From Klebsiella michiganensis (GTDB lineage Bacteria > Pseudomonadota > Gammaproteobacteria > Enterobacterales > Enterobacteriaceae): a stretch of DNA of 64,000 nt. Made by a program: the position numbers and the translations under genes. This document shows, in pieces, positions 23,166 through 35,739 of the stretch. The notes under the pieces are model-generated. The model made no database searches. It was not told the origin of the DNA and saw only the letters and a list, made by a program, of their open reading frames with translations. Positions within the stretch are counted from its first letter, which is position 1; every line of letters starts with the position of its first letter. The stretch covers positions 124,001-188,000 of the forward strand of contig NZ_PRDB01000015.1 in assembly GCF_002925905.1 (NCBI RefSeq), in the 5' to 3' direction.

Positions 23166-24997
23166 CCATGGATGAACTGTTACTGCAGGCGGTTGAACAG
23201 CGCCTGCTGCGCCCGCTGGACGTCCAGTTTGCGCTCATGGTGGCGCAGGAGGCGCATCCGGCGGTGAAGCTCACCGCCGCCATTCTCAGCCGCGATGCCG
23301 GTGAAGGCCACGTCTGCCTGCCGATTTCCCGTCTCGCCGAGGATGAGCTGCTGAGCGCAAAAGCGGCAGGCCTGAGTGAGCAGATCCTTGAGCTGACCGG
23401 CGCCCCGGACGGCTGGCTGCCGCTGCTTAACGATGCTGAGGCGGTCAGCGGCGGTGAGCGCCCGACGCCGATGATCCTCTGCGGCGAACGGCTTTACCTC
23501 AACCGCATGTGGCGCAACGAATTAACCGTCGCGCGCTTTTTCAATGAGGCCAATCAGGTTCTGGAGGTGGATGAAGCCCGGCTGGCTTCGACGCTCGACG
23601 CGCTGTTTCCGCCCGCTGAGGAAACGGACTGGCAAAAAGTGGCGGCTGCGGTCGCCCTGACCCGACGGATTTCGGTGATTTCCGGCGGTCCGGGCACCGG
23701 TAAAACCACGACCGTCGCTAAACTGCTGGCCGCGCTGATCCAGACGTTCTCCAGCCCGCGCTGCCGGATTCGCCTGGCGGCGCCGACCGGTAAAGCCGCG
23801 GCGCGCCTGACCGAGTCCCTCGGTGCGGCGCTGCGCCGCCTCCCTCTCAGCGACCAACAAAAGGCGCTGGTGCCCACCGAAGCCAGCACCCTCCATCGCC
23901 TGCTGGGCGCGCAGCCCGGCAGCCAGCGGATGCGCTATCACGCCGGCAACCCGCTGCATCTTGACGTGCTGGTGGTGGATGAAGCCTCAATGATTGACCT
24001 GCCGATGATGTCGCGCCTGATCGACGCGCTGCCTGAGCACGGAAGGGTGATTTTCCTTGGCGACCGCGATCAGCTGGCGTCGGTAGAGGCCGGAGCGGTG
24101 CTGGGGGATATTTGCGCCTGGGTTAATGCAGGCTATACCCCGGCGCGGGCGGCACAGCTCGCCCGGTTGACCGGCCAGCCGGTGCCGGCGGGCGAGGGCA
24201 ACGTTGCCGGTGCGCTGCGCGACAGCCTGTGCCTGCTGCAAAAAAGCTACCGTTTTGGTCGCCATTCCGGTATCGGCCATCTGGCGTGGGCGGTGAACAG
24301 CGGCGAGCGCAGCGCGGTACGCGCAACGCTGCGTCAGTCGTTCGACGATATCGCCCTGTATCCGCTGAGCGCCACCGAAGAGTATGAAGCGATGCTGAAT
24401 CAGGCGCAGGCGGGCTATGGCCGCTTCCTGCAACTGCTGCGCGAGCGGGCTGAGCCCGAAGAGATGATCGCCGCCTTTGGCGAATTCCAGCTGCTGTGCG
24501 CGCTGCGCGAGGGGCCGTATGGGGTCAGCGGCGTGAACGAACAGCTGGAGCAGATGCTGAACCGCAAGCGGGCGATCGCGTTACCGCGGCATTCGCGCTG
24601 GTATGAAGGACGGCCGGTGATGATCTCCCGCAACGACAGCGCGCTGGGGCTGTTTAACGGCGATATCGGCATCGCGCTGGAAAGAGGCGATGGCCTGCGC
24701 GTCTGGTTCCCGATGCCCGATGGCAGCATCAAGTCGGTACAGCCAAGTCGTCTGCCGGAGCACGATACCGCCTGGGCGATGACGGTGCATAAATCGCAGG
24801 GGTCGGAGTTCGATCACGCGGCGCTGATCCTGCCTTCGCGCAGCGTGCCGCTGGTAACCCGCGAGCTGGTTTATACCGCTATTACGCGTGCGAAACGGCA
24901 GCTGTCGATCTATGCCGATGAGCAGGTGCTGACTCAGGCGGTGGCTGCGCGTACCGAACGACGCAGCGGCCTGACGGATATCTTTTCCGCCCAGTGA
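23162..24997 (+). CDS. recD: Exodeoxyribonuclease V alpha subunit RecD
   Basis: 611 aa; '[20 protein letters not shown]'; overlaps recB stop. Confidence 0.98.
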   Translation: MTMDELLLQAVEQRLLRPLDVQFALMVAQEAHPAVKLTAAILSRDAGEGHVCLPISRLAEDELLSAKAAGLSEQILELTGAPDGWLPLLNDAEAVSGGERPTPMILCGERLYLNRMWRNELTVARFFNEANQVLEVDEARLASTLDALFPPAEETDWQKVAAAVALTRRISVISGGPGTGKTTTVAKLLAALIQTFSSPRCRIRLAAPTGKAAARLTESLGAALRRLPLSDQQKALVPTEASTLHRLLGAQPGSQRMRYHAGNPLHLDVLVVDEASMIDLPMMSRLIDALPEHGRVIFLGDRDQLASVEAGAVLGDICAWVNAGYTPARAAQLARLTGQPVPAGEGNVAGALRDSLCLLQKSYRFGRHSGIGHLAWAVNSGERSAVRATLRQSFDDIALYPLSATEEYEAMLNQAQAGYGRFLQLLRERAEPEEMIAAFGEFQLLCALREGPYGVSGVNEQLEQMLNRKRAIALPRHSRWYEGRPVMISRNDSALGLFNGDIGIALERGDGLRVWFPMPDGSIKSVQPSRLPEHDTAWAMTVHKSQGSEFDHAALILPSRSVPLVTRELVYTAITRAKRQLSIYADEQVLTQAVAARTERRSGLTDIFSAQ

Positions 24998-25038
24998 GGT
25001 TTTCCCCGGTCGGCCGCGCGCTTTCCGGGGAGAAGGGA

Positions 25039-26370
25039 TCAGGCCAGGTCTGCCATCAGCACCTTGGAGCGGCGCTGATAGTTGTACATCTCTTTTTTGC
25101 TCTCCGGCAGCAGGTCGACGTCGACCGGCGTAAATCCGCGCTCCTGGAACCAGTGAATGCTGCGGGTCGTAAGAACAAACAGCTTGCTGAGGCCCATTTG
25201 CTTCGCCTGCGCGGCAATACGTTCGAGCAGCACTTCACCGCGCGATGAGCTGCGGTAATCCGGATGCACCGCCACGCAGGCCATTTCGCCGATCTTCTCT
25301 TCCGGGAAAGGATAGAGCGCGGCGCAGGCGATGGTGGTGTTGTCGCGCTGAATAATGGTGAATTTATCGATTTCCATCTCCAGCTGTTCGCGCGAACGCC
25401 TGACCAGAATGCCCTGCTGCTCCAGCGGGCTAATCAGCTCGAGGATGCCGCCGATATCGTTAATGGTGGCGCGGCGGATCTGCTCGGCGCTCTCCATCAC
25501 TATCTGGGTACCGATACCGTCGCGTGAGAACAGCTCCTGCAGCAGGGTGCCGTTTTCCTGATAGCTGATCAGGTGGCAGCGGCGCACGCCGCTGCGGCAG
25601 GCTTTTACCGCGCCGCGCAGAAAGCGCACGGTGCCGGAGCTGTAGTCTTCGTCCGCTTCCATCTCTTCCACCCGCGCCTGGGCTTCGTTGGGGAACAGCT
25701 CGGGGACGATCTCGCCATCCTGATTGTGAACCCCCTGCGATGAGCAGAAGCCGATCATCTTTTCGGCTTTCAGCTTAATCGCCAGCTGGGTCGCAATCTC
25801 TTCGGAGGTCAGGTTAAAACTTTCGCCGGTGACCGACACCGCAACCGGGCCCATCAGCACGATCGCGCCGTTATCCAGCTGGCGGTGAATGGCTTCTTCA
25901 TCGATGCGCCGGATGCGCCCACTGTGACAGTAATCCACGCCGTCGTCCACGCCTAACGGCTGCGCGATAATGAAGTTGCCGCTGACCACGTTGATATGGG
26001 CGCCCTGCAGCGGCGTGTTGTTGAGGCTCATCGACAGGCGAGCGGTAATTTCCAGCTGCAGCATGCCCGCCGCCTGCTTAACCAGCTCGAGCGTTTTGGC
26101 GTCAGTCACTCGGGTTTGTTTATGATAAACCGGCTCGTGACGATGCTCCGCCAGGTTGGCATCGATCTGCGGGCGGGCGCCATAGACCACCACCAGACGA
26201 ATCCCCAGGCTGTGAAGCAGGCCAATGTCATTGACTATACTAGAGAAATTATCATGCTCGATGGCTTCCCCGCCCAGCATGATGACAAACGTTTTACCCC
26301 GATGGGCATTAATATAAGGGACAGAATGGCGGAATCCCTCTACCAGTTCGGTGCGACGTTCCTTCACCAT
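25039..26370 (-). CDS. argA: N-acetylglutamate synthase
   Basis: 443 aa; amino-acid kinase + GNAT domains; [37 protein letters not shown]. Confidence 0.98.
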   Translation of the reverse strand: MVKERRTELVEGFRHSVPYINAHRGKTFVIMLGGEAIEHDNFSSIVNDIGLLHSLGIRLVVVYGARPQIDANLAEHRHEPVYHKQTRVTDAKTLELVKQAAGMLQLEITARLSMSLNNTPLQGAHINVVSGNFIIAQPLGVDDGVDYCHSGRIRRIDEEAIHRQLDNGAIVLMGPVAVSVTGESFNLTSEEIATQLAIKLKAEKMIGFCSSQGVHNQDGEIVPELFPNEAQARVEEMEADEDYSSGTVRFLRGAVKACRSGVRRCHLISYQENGTLLQELFSRDGIGTQIVMESAEQIRRATINDIGGILELISPLEQQGILVRRSREQLEMEIDKFTIIQRDNTTIACAALYPFPEEKIGEMACVAVHPDYRSSSRGEVLLERIAAQAKQMGLSKLFVLTTRSIHWFQERGFTPVDVDLLPESKKEMYNYQRRSKVLMADLA

Positions 26371-26383
26371 GACACAACCTCAA

Positions 26384-26420
26384 TGCATGATTATTCGTAA
26401 TTACTGTATTTTTATTCTGT
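26384..26420 (-). promoter_or_regulatory. Candidate pair of ARG boxes (ArgR operator) upstream of argA
   Basis: minus strand cagaataaaaatacag and ttacgaataatcatgca, both resembling TGAATWWWWATTCA, adjacent and just upstream of argA start. Confidence 0.55.
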
Positions 26421-26597
26421 TTCGCCGGCAAACGCAAGCCCCAATTTTTGGCTGAGCCGGGAAAACAGTGTGAGCCAAATCAGGGTGTCAAAGATTGTTT
26501 ACCCTTTTATAGATGACAGGTTATGCGCCTTTCGTTAAAGTTTCCGGTCAATCTGTTTGTTTTAAATACGAATGATTTCTTACTGCTTGGGAGTGGC

Positions 26598-27851
26598 ATG
26601 TCGGGATACAAGTCAGGATTAAGCCGCCGCCGATTTTTACAGGGGGCGGGCGCCATGTGGTTAATGAGTGTGAGTCCGGTTGGGTTGGCTGCCGCGGCGC
26701 AGGTGGTTGCCGTACGCGTCTGGCCATCATCGACCTACACGCGCGTCACCGTGGAGTCCAACCATATCCTGAAATATCGGCAGTTTGCGCTCAGCAATCC
26801 TGAACGTGTGGTGGTGGATCTGGAAGGGGTTAATCTCAACTCCGTACTGAAAGGTATGGGGAGTCAGATTCGCGGTGACGATCCCTATATTCAATCCGCT
26901 CGCGTGGGGCAGTTCGATCCGCAAACCGTGCGCATGGTGTTTGAGCTGAAACAGAACGTGAAACCGCAGCTGTTTGCGCTGGCTCCGGTCGCCGGGTTTA
27001 AAGAGCGTCTGGTCATGGACCTCTATCCCGCTAACGCCACCGACGTGCAGGATCCGCTGCTGGCGCTGCTCGAAGATTACAACAAAGGCGATCTTCAGCG
27101 GCAGGTTCCGCCTGCGGAGAGCGGGCCTAAACCGGGTAAAGCCGGGCGCGATCGACCCATTGTTATCATGCTCGATCCCGGCCACGGCGGCGAAGACTCC
27201 GGCGCGGTGGGAAAATACCGCACCCGCGAGAAAGACGTGGTGCTGCAGATAGCCCGGCGGCTGCGCGCGCTGATCGAGAAAGAGGGCAATATGAAGGTCT
27301 ATATGACCCGCAACGAGGATGTCTTTATCCCGCTGAAGGTCCGCGTCGCCAAAGCGCAGAAGCAGCGCGCCGACCTGTTTGTCTCTATTCATGCCGACGC
27401 GTTTACCAGCCGCCAGCCCAGCGGATCGTCGGTGTTTGCCCTGTCAACCAAAGGGGCTACCAGTACCGCGGCTAAATATCTGGCGCAGACCCAGAACGCC
27501 TCGGACCTGATCGGCGGCGTCAGCAAAAGCGGCGATCGCTACGTCGACCACACGATGTTCGACATGGTGCAGTCGCTGACCATCGCCGACAGCCTGAAGT
27601 TCGGCAAGGCGGTGCTGGAAAAGATGGGCAACATTAATAACCTGCACAAGAACCGGGTTGAGCAGGCGGGCTTCGCGGTGCTGAAGGCGCCGGATATTCC
27701 ATCGATTCTGGTGGAAACCGCGTTTATCAGTAACGTCGAAGAAGAGCGTAAATTGAAAACGGCGAAATTCCAGCAGGAAGTTGCAGAGTCGATTCTGGCA
27801 GGGATTAAAGCCTACTTCGCCGACGGCGCGACGCTGGCAAGGCGAGGGTAA
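26598..27851 (+). CDS. amiC: N-acetylmuramoyl-L-alanine amidase AmiC (Tat substrate)
   Basis: [33 protein letters not shown] Tat signal; AMIN domain; '[20 protein letters not shown]' amidase_3. Confidence 0.95.
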   Translation: MSGYKSGLSRRRFLQGAGAMWLMSVSPVGLAAAAQVVAVRVWPSSTYTRVTVESNHILKYRQFALSNPERVVVDLEGVNLNSVLKGMGSQIRGDDPYIQSARVGQFDPQTVRMVFELKQNVKPQLFALAPVAGFKERLVMDLYPANATDVQDPLLALLEDYNKGDLQRQVPPAESGPKPGKAGRDRPIVIMLDPGHGGEDSGAVGKYRTREKDVVLQIARRLRALIEKEGNMKVYMTRNEDVFIPLKVRVAKAQKQRADLFVSIHADAFTSRQPSGSSVFALSTKGATSTAAKYLAQTQNASDLIGGVSKSGDRYVDHTMFDMVQSLTIADSLKFGKAVLEKMGNINNLHKNRVEQAGFAVLKAPDIPSILVETAFISNVEEERKLKTAKFQQEVAESILAGIKAYFADGATLARRG

Positions 27852-27868
27852 CGCAACAGGAAAGTGAA

Positions 27869-28948
27869 ATGGCTCTATTAAAGAGCGCGCACGGCGGCAA
27901 TATTCGCGAGGCCGCCGCGCTGTTGGGCATCTCTGCGGCGCAGCTGCTGGATTTTAGCGCCAATATTAATCCGCTGGGGATGCCGGAAAGTTTAAAGCGC
28001 GCCATCCTCGACAATATGGCCTGCGCCGAACGCTACCCTGACGTTGAGTATCAGCAGCTGCACCTTGCGCTGGCGGAACACCATCAGATCCCCGCCTCGT
28101 GGATCCTCGCCGGAAACGGCGAAACCGAAGCGATCTTTACGCTGGTTCAGGGGCTGAAACCGCGCCAGGCGATGATCGTCACCCCGGGCTTTGCCGAATA
28201 CCGCCGGGCGCTGCAGTCGGTGGACTGCGCGGTGCGGGAATTTCTGCTGCGCGAGGCGGATGGCTGGCAGCTCACCGGGGCGATTCTTGACGCCCTGACG
28301 CCGGATCTGGACTGCTTATTTCTCTGCACGCCGAACAATCCTACCGGCCTGCTGCCCGAGCGCCGTCTGCTGGAGATGATTGCTGAACGCTGTCGGTCGC
28401 TGGGCATTGCCCTGATTCTCGATGAAGCGTTTATCGATTTTATCCCCGACGAGCCGGGATTTATTCCGCTGCTGGGCCACAACCCGCACGTGTGGGTACT
28501 GCGTTCGCTGACCAAGTTTTATGCTATTCCCGGCCTGCGTCTGGGGTATCTGGCCAATGGCGATGCGCGGGCGGTGGCGAGAATGCGCGAGCGCCAGATG
28601 CCGTGGTCGATAAACGCGTTTGCCGCCCTGGCGGGGGAAATCATTCTCCAGGATAGCGCCTACCAGCAGCAAACCTGGCAGTGGCTGGCGGAGGAGGGGC
28701 AGCGCTTTTACCATCAGCTGCGCCATATTCCCGGCCTGACGGTCTATCCCGGGCGGGCAAACTATCTGTTTCTGCGCTGCGACGTGGCGGATCTGGATCT
28801 GCAATACGCGATGCTGCAACAGCACATCCTGATCCGCAGCTGCGCCAACTACCCGGGGCTCGACGGGCGCTACTTCCGCATCGCGATCCGCAGTCAGCAG
28901 GAAAATACCCGGCTGCTGACGGCCTTCAGGCGGGTATTTAACGAGTAG
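27869..28948 (+). CDS. cobD: L-threonine-O-3-phosphate decarboxylase CobD (PLP, HisC-like fold)
   Basis: [39 protein letters not shown]; '[19 protein letters not shown]' PLP-lysine motif; beside cob/pdu locus. Confidence 0.92.
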   Translation: MALLKSAHGGNIREAAALLGISAAQLLDFSANINPLGMPESLKRAILDNMACAERYPDVEYQQLHLALAEHHQIPASWILAGNGETEAIFTLVQGLKPRQAMIVTPGFAEYRRALQSVDCAVREFLLREADGWQLTGAILDALTPDLDCLFLCTPNNPTGLLPERRLLEMIAERCRSLGIALILDEAFIDFIPDEPGFIPLLGHNPHVWVLRSLTKFYAIPGLRLGYLANGDARAVARMRERQMPWSINAFAALAGEIILQDSAYQQQTWQWLAEEGQRFYHQLRHIPGLTVYPGRANYLFLRCDVADLDLQYAMLQQHILIRSCANYPGLDGRYFRIAIRSQQENTRLLTAFRRVFNE

Positions 28949-28977
28949 ATGTCTGCCGCCATTGTTCGTCTGCGGTT

Positions 28978-29540
28978 CTTCCCGGTGGCGCTGCGCTGAC
29001 CGGGCTACGGGTTTACAGCCGTCTGCGGACCGGTAGCCCGCCTCCGGGGAAGGTGCACAGCATGAGGTTTTGTTGCGGTCTTCTTCCCGGCTCGCGCTGC
29101 GCTTAGCCGGGCTACGGGCTCATAGCCGTCTGCGGACCGGTAGCCCGCCTCAGGGGAAGGTGCACAGCATGAGGTTTTGTTGCGGTCTTCTTCCCGGCTC
29201 GCGCTGCGCTTAGCCCGGGCTACGGGTTCATAGCCGTCTGCGGGTCGGTAGCCCGGGTAAGGCGCGCAGCGCCGCAACCCGGGGAATGTGCCGGGATGAA
29301 TGCATCGGTGCGGTCTTCTCCCCGGCTCGCGCTGCGCTTAGCCGGGCTACGGATTCATAGCCGTCTGCGGGTCGGTAGCCCGGACAGGCGCGCAGCGCCG
29401 CCTCCGGGGAAGGTGCACAGCATGAGGTTTTGTTGCGGTCTTCTCCCCGGCTCGCGCTGCGCTTAGCCGGGCTACGGATTCATAGCCGTCTGCGGACCGG
29501 TAGCCCGGGTAAGGCGCGCAGCGCCGCAACCCGGGGCATG
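28978..29540. repeat. Tandem array of about 5 imperfect REP/BIME-like units of about 100-130 bp
   Basis: Recurrent 'cttctycccggctcgcgctgcgcttagccgggctacgg.ttcatagccgtctgcgg..cggtagcccg...ccggggaaggtgcacagcatgaggttttgttgcggt'; unit starts near 28978, 29080, 29187, 29315, 29440. Confidence 0.9.
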
Positions 29541-29552
29541 GCTGCGCAAGCG

Positions 29553-30419
29553 TTAGCGCAGCTCGACGCCGCCCTGCACCATGCGCAGCAGGTGCTGCCG
29601 GGGCCAGAGCTCGCTAAGCCGCGTCTCTCCCAGCCGTCGCTGCAAATACTCAATATCGTGACGCTGGCGGTCGAGCATCAGGCCGACCACGCTGCCGCTG
29701 TGCGCCACGTTAATACCGTATAAATCGCACTCTTCCACCAGCCCCCGCAGCGTATCAAACCCCGGCTTAGGCAGCAGATGCTGGCTGGCGACGGCGCTGA
29801 GCGTCGCGGCCTCTCCCATCCGCCGCGGATTATCCGTCTCGCAGGCTAGCTGAACTTTCTCCCAGGCTAGTTGCAGAGACGCGGAGTGGGCGTGCAGCTT
29901 TTCAAGCCGGGGAAGGCGGTGGTAATCGGTGGTCAGCAGCGTGGCGGGGCTTTCCAGCACCAGCAGATCGAGCTGCGGCTGGCTGCCGCAGGCAATCTGC
30001 GTGGCGGCGGTGTTGTGGTCGAACAGGGTCAGCTGGCGGAACAGGGTGCTGTCGGTGGGCTCCAGGGAGACGCAGAGCCGGGCGAGGGTGGTTTCATCCA
30101 GCGGATGGCCGAGATGATGCGCGGTGGCCACCGCCGTCGCGGCGATATCCGCGGTGCTGCTGGCCATCCCCTTGGCGACCGGAATCGTGGAGCAAATATC
30201 GATCCGAATCTCTTTGCCGAGCTCCGCCGGATAGCGCCAGTAGCTCAGCAGCCGGTCGACCATCGCCCGCGACAGCGGGCGTTCATCCGCCCGAGGCGAA
30301 CCGTAGTCCACCTCGACGGTGCTGTACCAGTCAACGGGGCAGGAGACCAGCTTCTCGCTGCCGAGGATCCAGCCCTGGATGAGTTCACCGCAGGAGGCGG
30401 GGCATTGTGCTACGGCCAC
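29553..30419 (-). CDS. pduX: L-threonine kinase PduX (GHMP family)
   Basis: MAVAQCPASCGELIQGWILGSEKLVSCPVDWYSTVEV; 'IPVAKGMASSTADIAATAVA' GHMP motif. Confidence 0.93.
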   Translation of the reverse strand: MAVAQCPASCGELIQGWILGSEKLVSCPVDWYSTVEVDYGSPRADERPLSRAMVDRLLSYWRYPAELGKEIRIDICSTIPVAKGMASSTADIAATAVATAHHLGHPLDETTLARLCVSLEPTDSTLFRQLTLFDHNTAATQIACGSQPQLDLLVLESPATLLTTDYHRLPRLEKLHAHSASLQLAWEKVQLACETDNPRRMGEAATLSAVASQHLLPKPGFDTLRGLVEECDLYGINVAHSGSVVGLMLDRQRHDIEYLQRRLGETRLSELWPRQHLLRMVQGGVELR

Positions 30420-30430
30420 GTATTCACCTT

Positions 30431-30623
30431 TTTACCCGTTATACTTCAAGCTACAGGGGCGTTGTCTGCTCTCATTCACCCCAGTCACTTACTTATGTAA
30501 GCTCCTGGGGACTCACTCGTTTGCCGCGTTACTCGGCCTGCGGCCTCGCCCCTACGGGGCCAGCGCAAGCGCTGTTCAAAGCACAAGTGCTTTGTCCTGT
30601 AACTTGAATTATTTAGGGTAAAG
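30431..30623. repeat. ERIC element with internal insert (enlarged variant, about 193 bp)
   Basis: ttacccgttatacttcaag ... tcaccccagtcacttacttatgtaagctcctggggactcactcg ... cttgaattatttagggtaaa; extra about 65 bp with hairpins gcgcaagcgc and aaagcacaagtgcttt. Confidence 0.85.
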
Positions 30624-30700
30624 TTTCAGAATTTTAAGCGCATAGTGTCATGCCGATCCCGCTATTACCATGATTCACCGCAACTTGCCGGGCGGCGAGC

Positions 30701-32352
<1,652 letters not shown>

Positions 32353-32356
32353 CGCG

Positions 32357-32707
32357 CTACGTCCGGGTTATTGAGCAGGTAGTAAACTGCATCATCTCGC
32401 CCAAGGTGCGCGTCACCTGCTTGAGGGCGTACTCGACGGCGGAAACGTCGCCGGTCAGCACCACGGCGCCGGTAAAGCGGTCAAGAAAACCGATCTCCAC
32501 CGCGCCGGATTTGGTGGCGATATCGCAGGCGATAATCGACGCCTCGCTGGGCGTAATGGTGAGGATGCCGATGGCGGAAACCGCATCCTGCAGGCCGAGC
32601 TTCTTAAAGAGATCTTTCCCGGGGTTGGCTATCAGGTGCGCGAGGGTCACCTGTTTCCCGGGAACGTATTCCTGAATCATGCGATCCGTGGTCGGCTGTC
32701 TTTCCAT
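32357..32707 (-). CDS. pduU: Microcompartment shell protein PduU
   Basis: [42 protein letters not shown] fold. Confidence 0.92.
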   Translation of the reverse strand: MERQPTTDRMIQEYVPGKQVTLAHLIANPGKDLFKKLGLQDAVSAIGILTITPSEASIIACDIATKSGAVEIGFLDRFTGAVVLTGDVSAVEYALKQVTRTLGEMMQFTTCSITRT

Positions 32708-33261
32708 TATCCCTCCACCATCTGTCGCCACATGGCTTCATGCGGGCGCGGGATCACCGAACGGTAAACCAGCAGCCCTTTTTCGCCCGCGCTTTCGCTG
32801 GCTACCGTGACCGCGTTGTTGACGTCGGAAACGTCGCCCGCCACCACCATGTAGCATTTACCGCCGATGCCGAAGGCCATATGCACCCGCACCAGCGTGA
32901 CGTTTGAGCCTTTTACCGCCCGATCGGCGGCGCTGATGCAGGCCGCAACGCTCCAGGTTTCAACGATGCCGACCGCCTGGCGCTTGTCCACGCTGTTCAG
33001 GCCGCTGATGGCCGGAAGGACGCTGGGGTGAATATTCGCCAGCACCAGGCTGTCGACGAGCATTTCGCCGGCCTGCGAGGCACCGGTTTCAATAGCCTGC
33101 TGGATAGCGCCGATATCCCCGCCGAGCATCAGTAAAAACTTACCCGGGCAGATAGTCTTGCTGACCAGCAGATTGACGTTGGCGCTTTTCAGCATCGCAT
33201 CGCCGAGTTCCATTCCTTTGGCAATGCTGGTGAGTTCTAAAATTCCTATAGCCTGAGACAT
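32707..33261 (-). CDS. pduT: Trimeric Fe-S BMC shell protein PduT
   Basis: [49 protein letters not shown]; tandem BMC. Confidence 0.93.
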   Translation of the reverse strand: MSQAIGILELTSIAKGMELGDAMLKSANVNLLVSKTICPGKFLLMLGGDIGAIQQAIETGASQAGEMLVDSLVLANIHPSVLPAISGLNSVDKRQAVGIVETWSVAACISAADRAVKGSNVTLVRVHMAFGIGGKCYMVVAGDVSDVNNAVTVASESAGEKGLLVYRSVIPRPHEAMWRQMVEG

Positions 33262-33263
33262 GG

Positions 33264-34619
33264 TTAACCTCTTACCACCGTGATGGCCTGTTCGCTGATG
33301 GCCGCAACCACGCCGTCGATGCTGGCGTGAATCGGCGCGCCTAATGCGCCTGCCGGGATATCGGCAACGCATTGCCCGCGCGTAACGCGCTCTCCCACCG
33401 CAACGTTCGCTACCGCGCTGGCGCCGATATGCTGGCGCAGCGGCAACGTCACGGTTTCTACTGCCGGTTCGTCCTCCACCAGCGGCGCCTCCTGATACCA
33501 GGGGCTCAGCCCCAGTTTGGCGATCAGCCGCTTCACCGGCACGAGGCGATATTTCGCCATTTCGTCGGCCGGATAGAGCGGCCCTTCATAGCGCTGGTTT
33601 TGCGCCCGCAGCTCGCGTTTCAGCATGCGGTTGATGCGCATCGGCGAGATCCCCACCGGGCAGGCCACGCTTTCGCAGACGTTGCACTCCGAGCAGGTGA
33701 GGGCGCTCAGCAGCAGCTGGGGCGTGGCGGCCTGATGAAAGTTCACCGCCCGCACCAGCAGGTGCGGGGAGAGTTCGTGGCCAATCAGATGCCGTGGGCA
33801 GAGATCGGTACACAGTCGGCACTGCTCGCAGACGGTACGGGCCACGGAAAGCACCGTGCGCTCATCCTGCATCCTCCGCTGGATAAGCGGATGGCTTTTC
33901 GGCAGCACCAGCAGGCCGCCGGTGGTTTTGGTCACCGGGCTATCGAGAGAGGTAATCAGGCCGCCCATCATCGGGCCACCGTTAATAAAACCGGGGTCGT
34001 CGACCGTCGCGCCGCCCGCCAGCGCCAGCACTTCGCGCAGCGACATGCCGATGGGGACGGTGACGGTCAGCGGCCGGGCGACCGCGCCGTTAACGGTCAG
34101 CGTACGGCGGGTCACCGGAAACTGCTGCTCAACCGCGCGGGCAATATTGAGCACCGTTTGCACGTTATTCACCACGACCCCGACGCTGGCCGGCAGCGCG
34201 GCGGGCGCGACCCGGCGACCGGTAGCCAGCCAGATAGTCAGCACCTCATCGCCTGCGGGATAGACATCCGGCAGAATATGCAGGCGAATATCGGCAGGCA
34301 GCAGCGGGGTGAGCGCATCGATAGCCCGGCGGTACTTCTCTTTCAGGGCAATCACCCCTTCGCGCGCGCCGGTTGCCGTCATCGCGTACTGCACGCCGCG
34401 GACAAGACGCGCAGCCTGCTGCCACATCAGCTGCTGGTCGACCTTGAGCATCGGTTCGCACTCGGCGGCGTTCACCAGAAAAATCTCTACCTGCGCCTGC
34501 AGCTTCACGTGGGCGGGAAACCCCGCGCCCCCCGCGCCGACCACGCCCGCCGCGCGCACGCGCTCGCGGATCTCCTCGGCGCTCCAGGCCATTTCAGCAG
34601 CGTTGACGGCGGTACTCAT
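33264..34619 (-). CDS. pduS: Cobalamin reductase PduS (RnfC-like, Fe-S, flavin)
   Basis: CxxCxxxCP motifs '[14 protein letters not shown]', '[15 protein letters not shown]'. Confidence 0.94.
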   Translation of the reverse strand: MSTAVNAAEMAWSAEEIRERVRAAGVVGAGGAGFPAHVKLQAQVEIFLVNAAECEPMLKVDQQLMWQQAARLVRGVQYAMTATGAREGVIALKEKYRRAIDALTPLLPADIRLHILPDVYPAGDEVLTIWLATGRRVAPAALPASVGVVVNNVQTVLNIARAVEQQFPVTRRTLTVNGAVARPLTVTVPIGMSLREVLALAGGATVDDPGFINGGPMMGGLITSLDSPVTKTTGGLLVLPKSHPLIQRRMQDERTVLSVARTVCEQCRLCTDLCPRHLIGHELSPHLLVRAVNFHQAATPQLLLSALTCSECNVCESVACPVGISPMRINRMLKRELRAQNQRYEGPLYPADEMAKYRLVPVKRLIAKLGLSPWYQEAPLVEDEPAVETVTLPLRQHIGASAVANVAVGERVTRGQCVADIPAGALGAPIHASIDGVVAAISEQAITVVRG

Positions 34620-35728
34620 AGCAGATCCTCCAGCAGTTCCTGAATCTCCCCGGCGCTGGCCGGGCGAGGATTGGTGCGTAGCGTCACGTCAGCCAGCGCG
34701 GCCTGCACCATTGCCGGAATACGCGCTGAATACTCGGAACGTCCCTCTTTCAGCGCGACCGCCAGTGACGGCAGCGCGCAGCGCTGCTTGAGCCGTTCGA
34801 TTTGCTGGATCAGCGCATTGATCGCCGTCATATCGCTGGCGTCTGCCGGACAAAAGCCGCAGGCTTTGGCCAGCCGGGCGTAGCGTTTTGCGGCGCGCGG
34901 ATGACCGGCGTTAAAGCGGATAACCGCGGTTAACAGCAGCGCGTTGGCCAGCCCGTGCGGCAGATGAAACTGCCCGCCGAGCTGGTGGGCGATGGCGTGG
35001 TTAAGCCCCAGCCCCGCCTGGCTGAACGCCATCCCGGCAAGCGTTGAGGCATTGTGCATTTTCCCGCGCGTCGCCACGCAGTCGCCTTTTTCCACCGCCG
35101 TGGGCAGATACTGAAACACCAGCCTGACGGCTTTTTCCGCCAGCGCGTCGGTAAAGTCGCTGGCGTGCGGAGAGACCCACGCCTCCAGCGCGTGGGTCAG
35201 CACGTCCATGCCGGTGTTGGCCGTAATCTGCGGCGGCACGCTGACCACCAGATCCGGGTCAAGGATCGCCATATCGGGATAGAGCGCATTGTCGAACAGC
35301 GGATACTTGATGCCTTTATCCGGGTCGCTAATCACGCAGGCGCTGGTCACTTCCGAACCGGTACCGCTGGTGGTTGGTATCGCCACGCAGGTTTCGATAT
35401 TGATGCCGCTCTGCTGGCTGAACCAGACGATGGCTTTCGCCGCGTCCATCGCCGATCCGCCGCCGAAGCCGATGACCACCTGCGGCTGCAGGGCCTGCAT
35501 TTGCGCAATGCCCTGCACCACGGTATGGATAGTGGGGTCCGGGGTTATCTCGCTAAAGACGCTGATGCGGTTATCTGCGGGCAACGCCTGACGCAGGGTT
35601 TCCAGCAGCGGCGAGCGCGCAAGAAAGCCATCGCAGATGATCCAGATATGCTTGTGGGTAAAGCGCCTGAGCACCGCCAGGCTACCCTGACCGCTGTACA
35701 ACCGCGTTTGTAGTGAGAAAGTCTTCAT
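34616..35728 (-). CDS. pduQ: 1-propanol dehydrogenase PduQ (Fe-ADH)
   Basis: 'GFGGGSAMDAAKAI', iron-ADH motif 'GLNHAIAHQLGGQFHLPHGLANALLL'. Confidence 0.93.
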   Translation of the reverse strand: MKTFSLQTRLYSGQGSLAVLRRFTHKHIWIICDGFLARSPLLETLRQALPADNRISVFSEITPDPTIHTVVQGIAQMQALQPQVVIGFGGGSAMDAAKAIVWFSQQSGINIETCVAIPTTSGTGSEVTSACVISDPDKGIKYPLFDNALYPDMAILDPDLVVSVPPQITANTGMDVLTHALEAWVSPHASDFTDALAEKAVRLVFQYLPTAVEKGDCVATRGKMHNASTLAGMAFSQAGLGLNHAIAHQLGGQFHLPHGLANALLLTAVIRFNAGHPRAAKRYARLAKACGFCPADASDMTAINALIQQIERLKQRCALPSLAVALKEGRSEYSARIPAMVQAALADVTLRTNPRPASAGEIQELLEDLL

Positions 35729-35739
35729 CGCGACCTCGG

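Noticed and set aside
29005-29529. Short minus-strand ORFs (90 and 60 aa) with internal repeats in the cobD-pduX gap
   Set aside because: They translate the REP-like tandem array; the repeated peptide (RRCAPYPGYRxADGYE) simply reflects DNA repeats
30319-30621. Small ORFs (100 aa and 66 aa) over the pduX-pduW gap
   Set aside because: Composed of ERIC sequence plus the antisense pduX end; no independent coding support
33372-34643. 423 aa plus-strand ORF opposite pduS
   Set aside because: Antisense shadow ORF, low-complexity Arg/His/Gln composition, no recognisable domain
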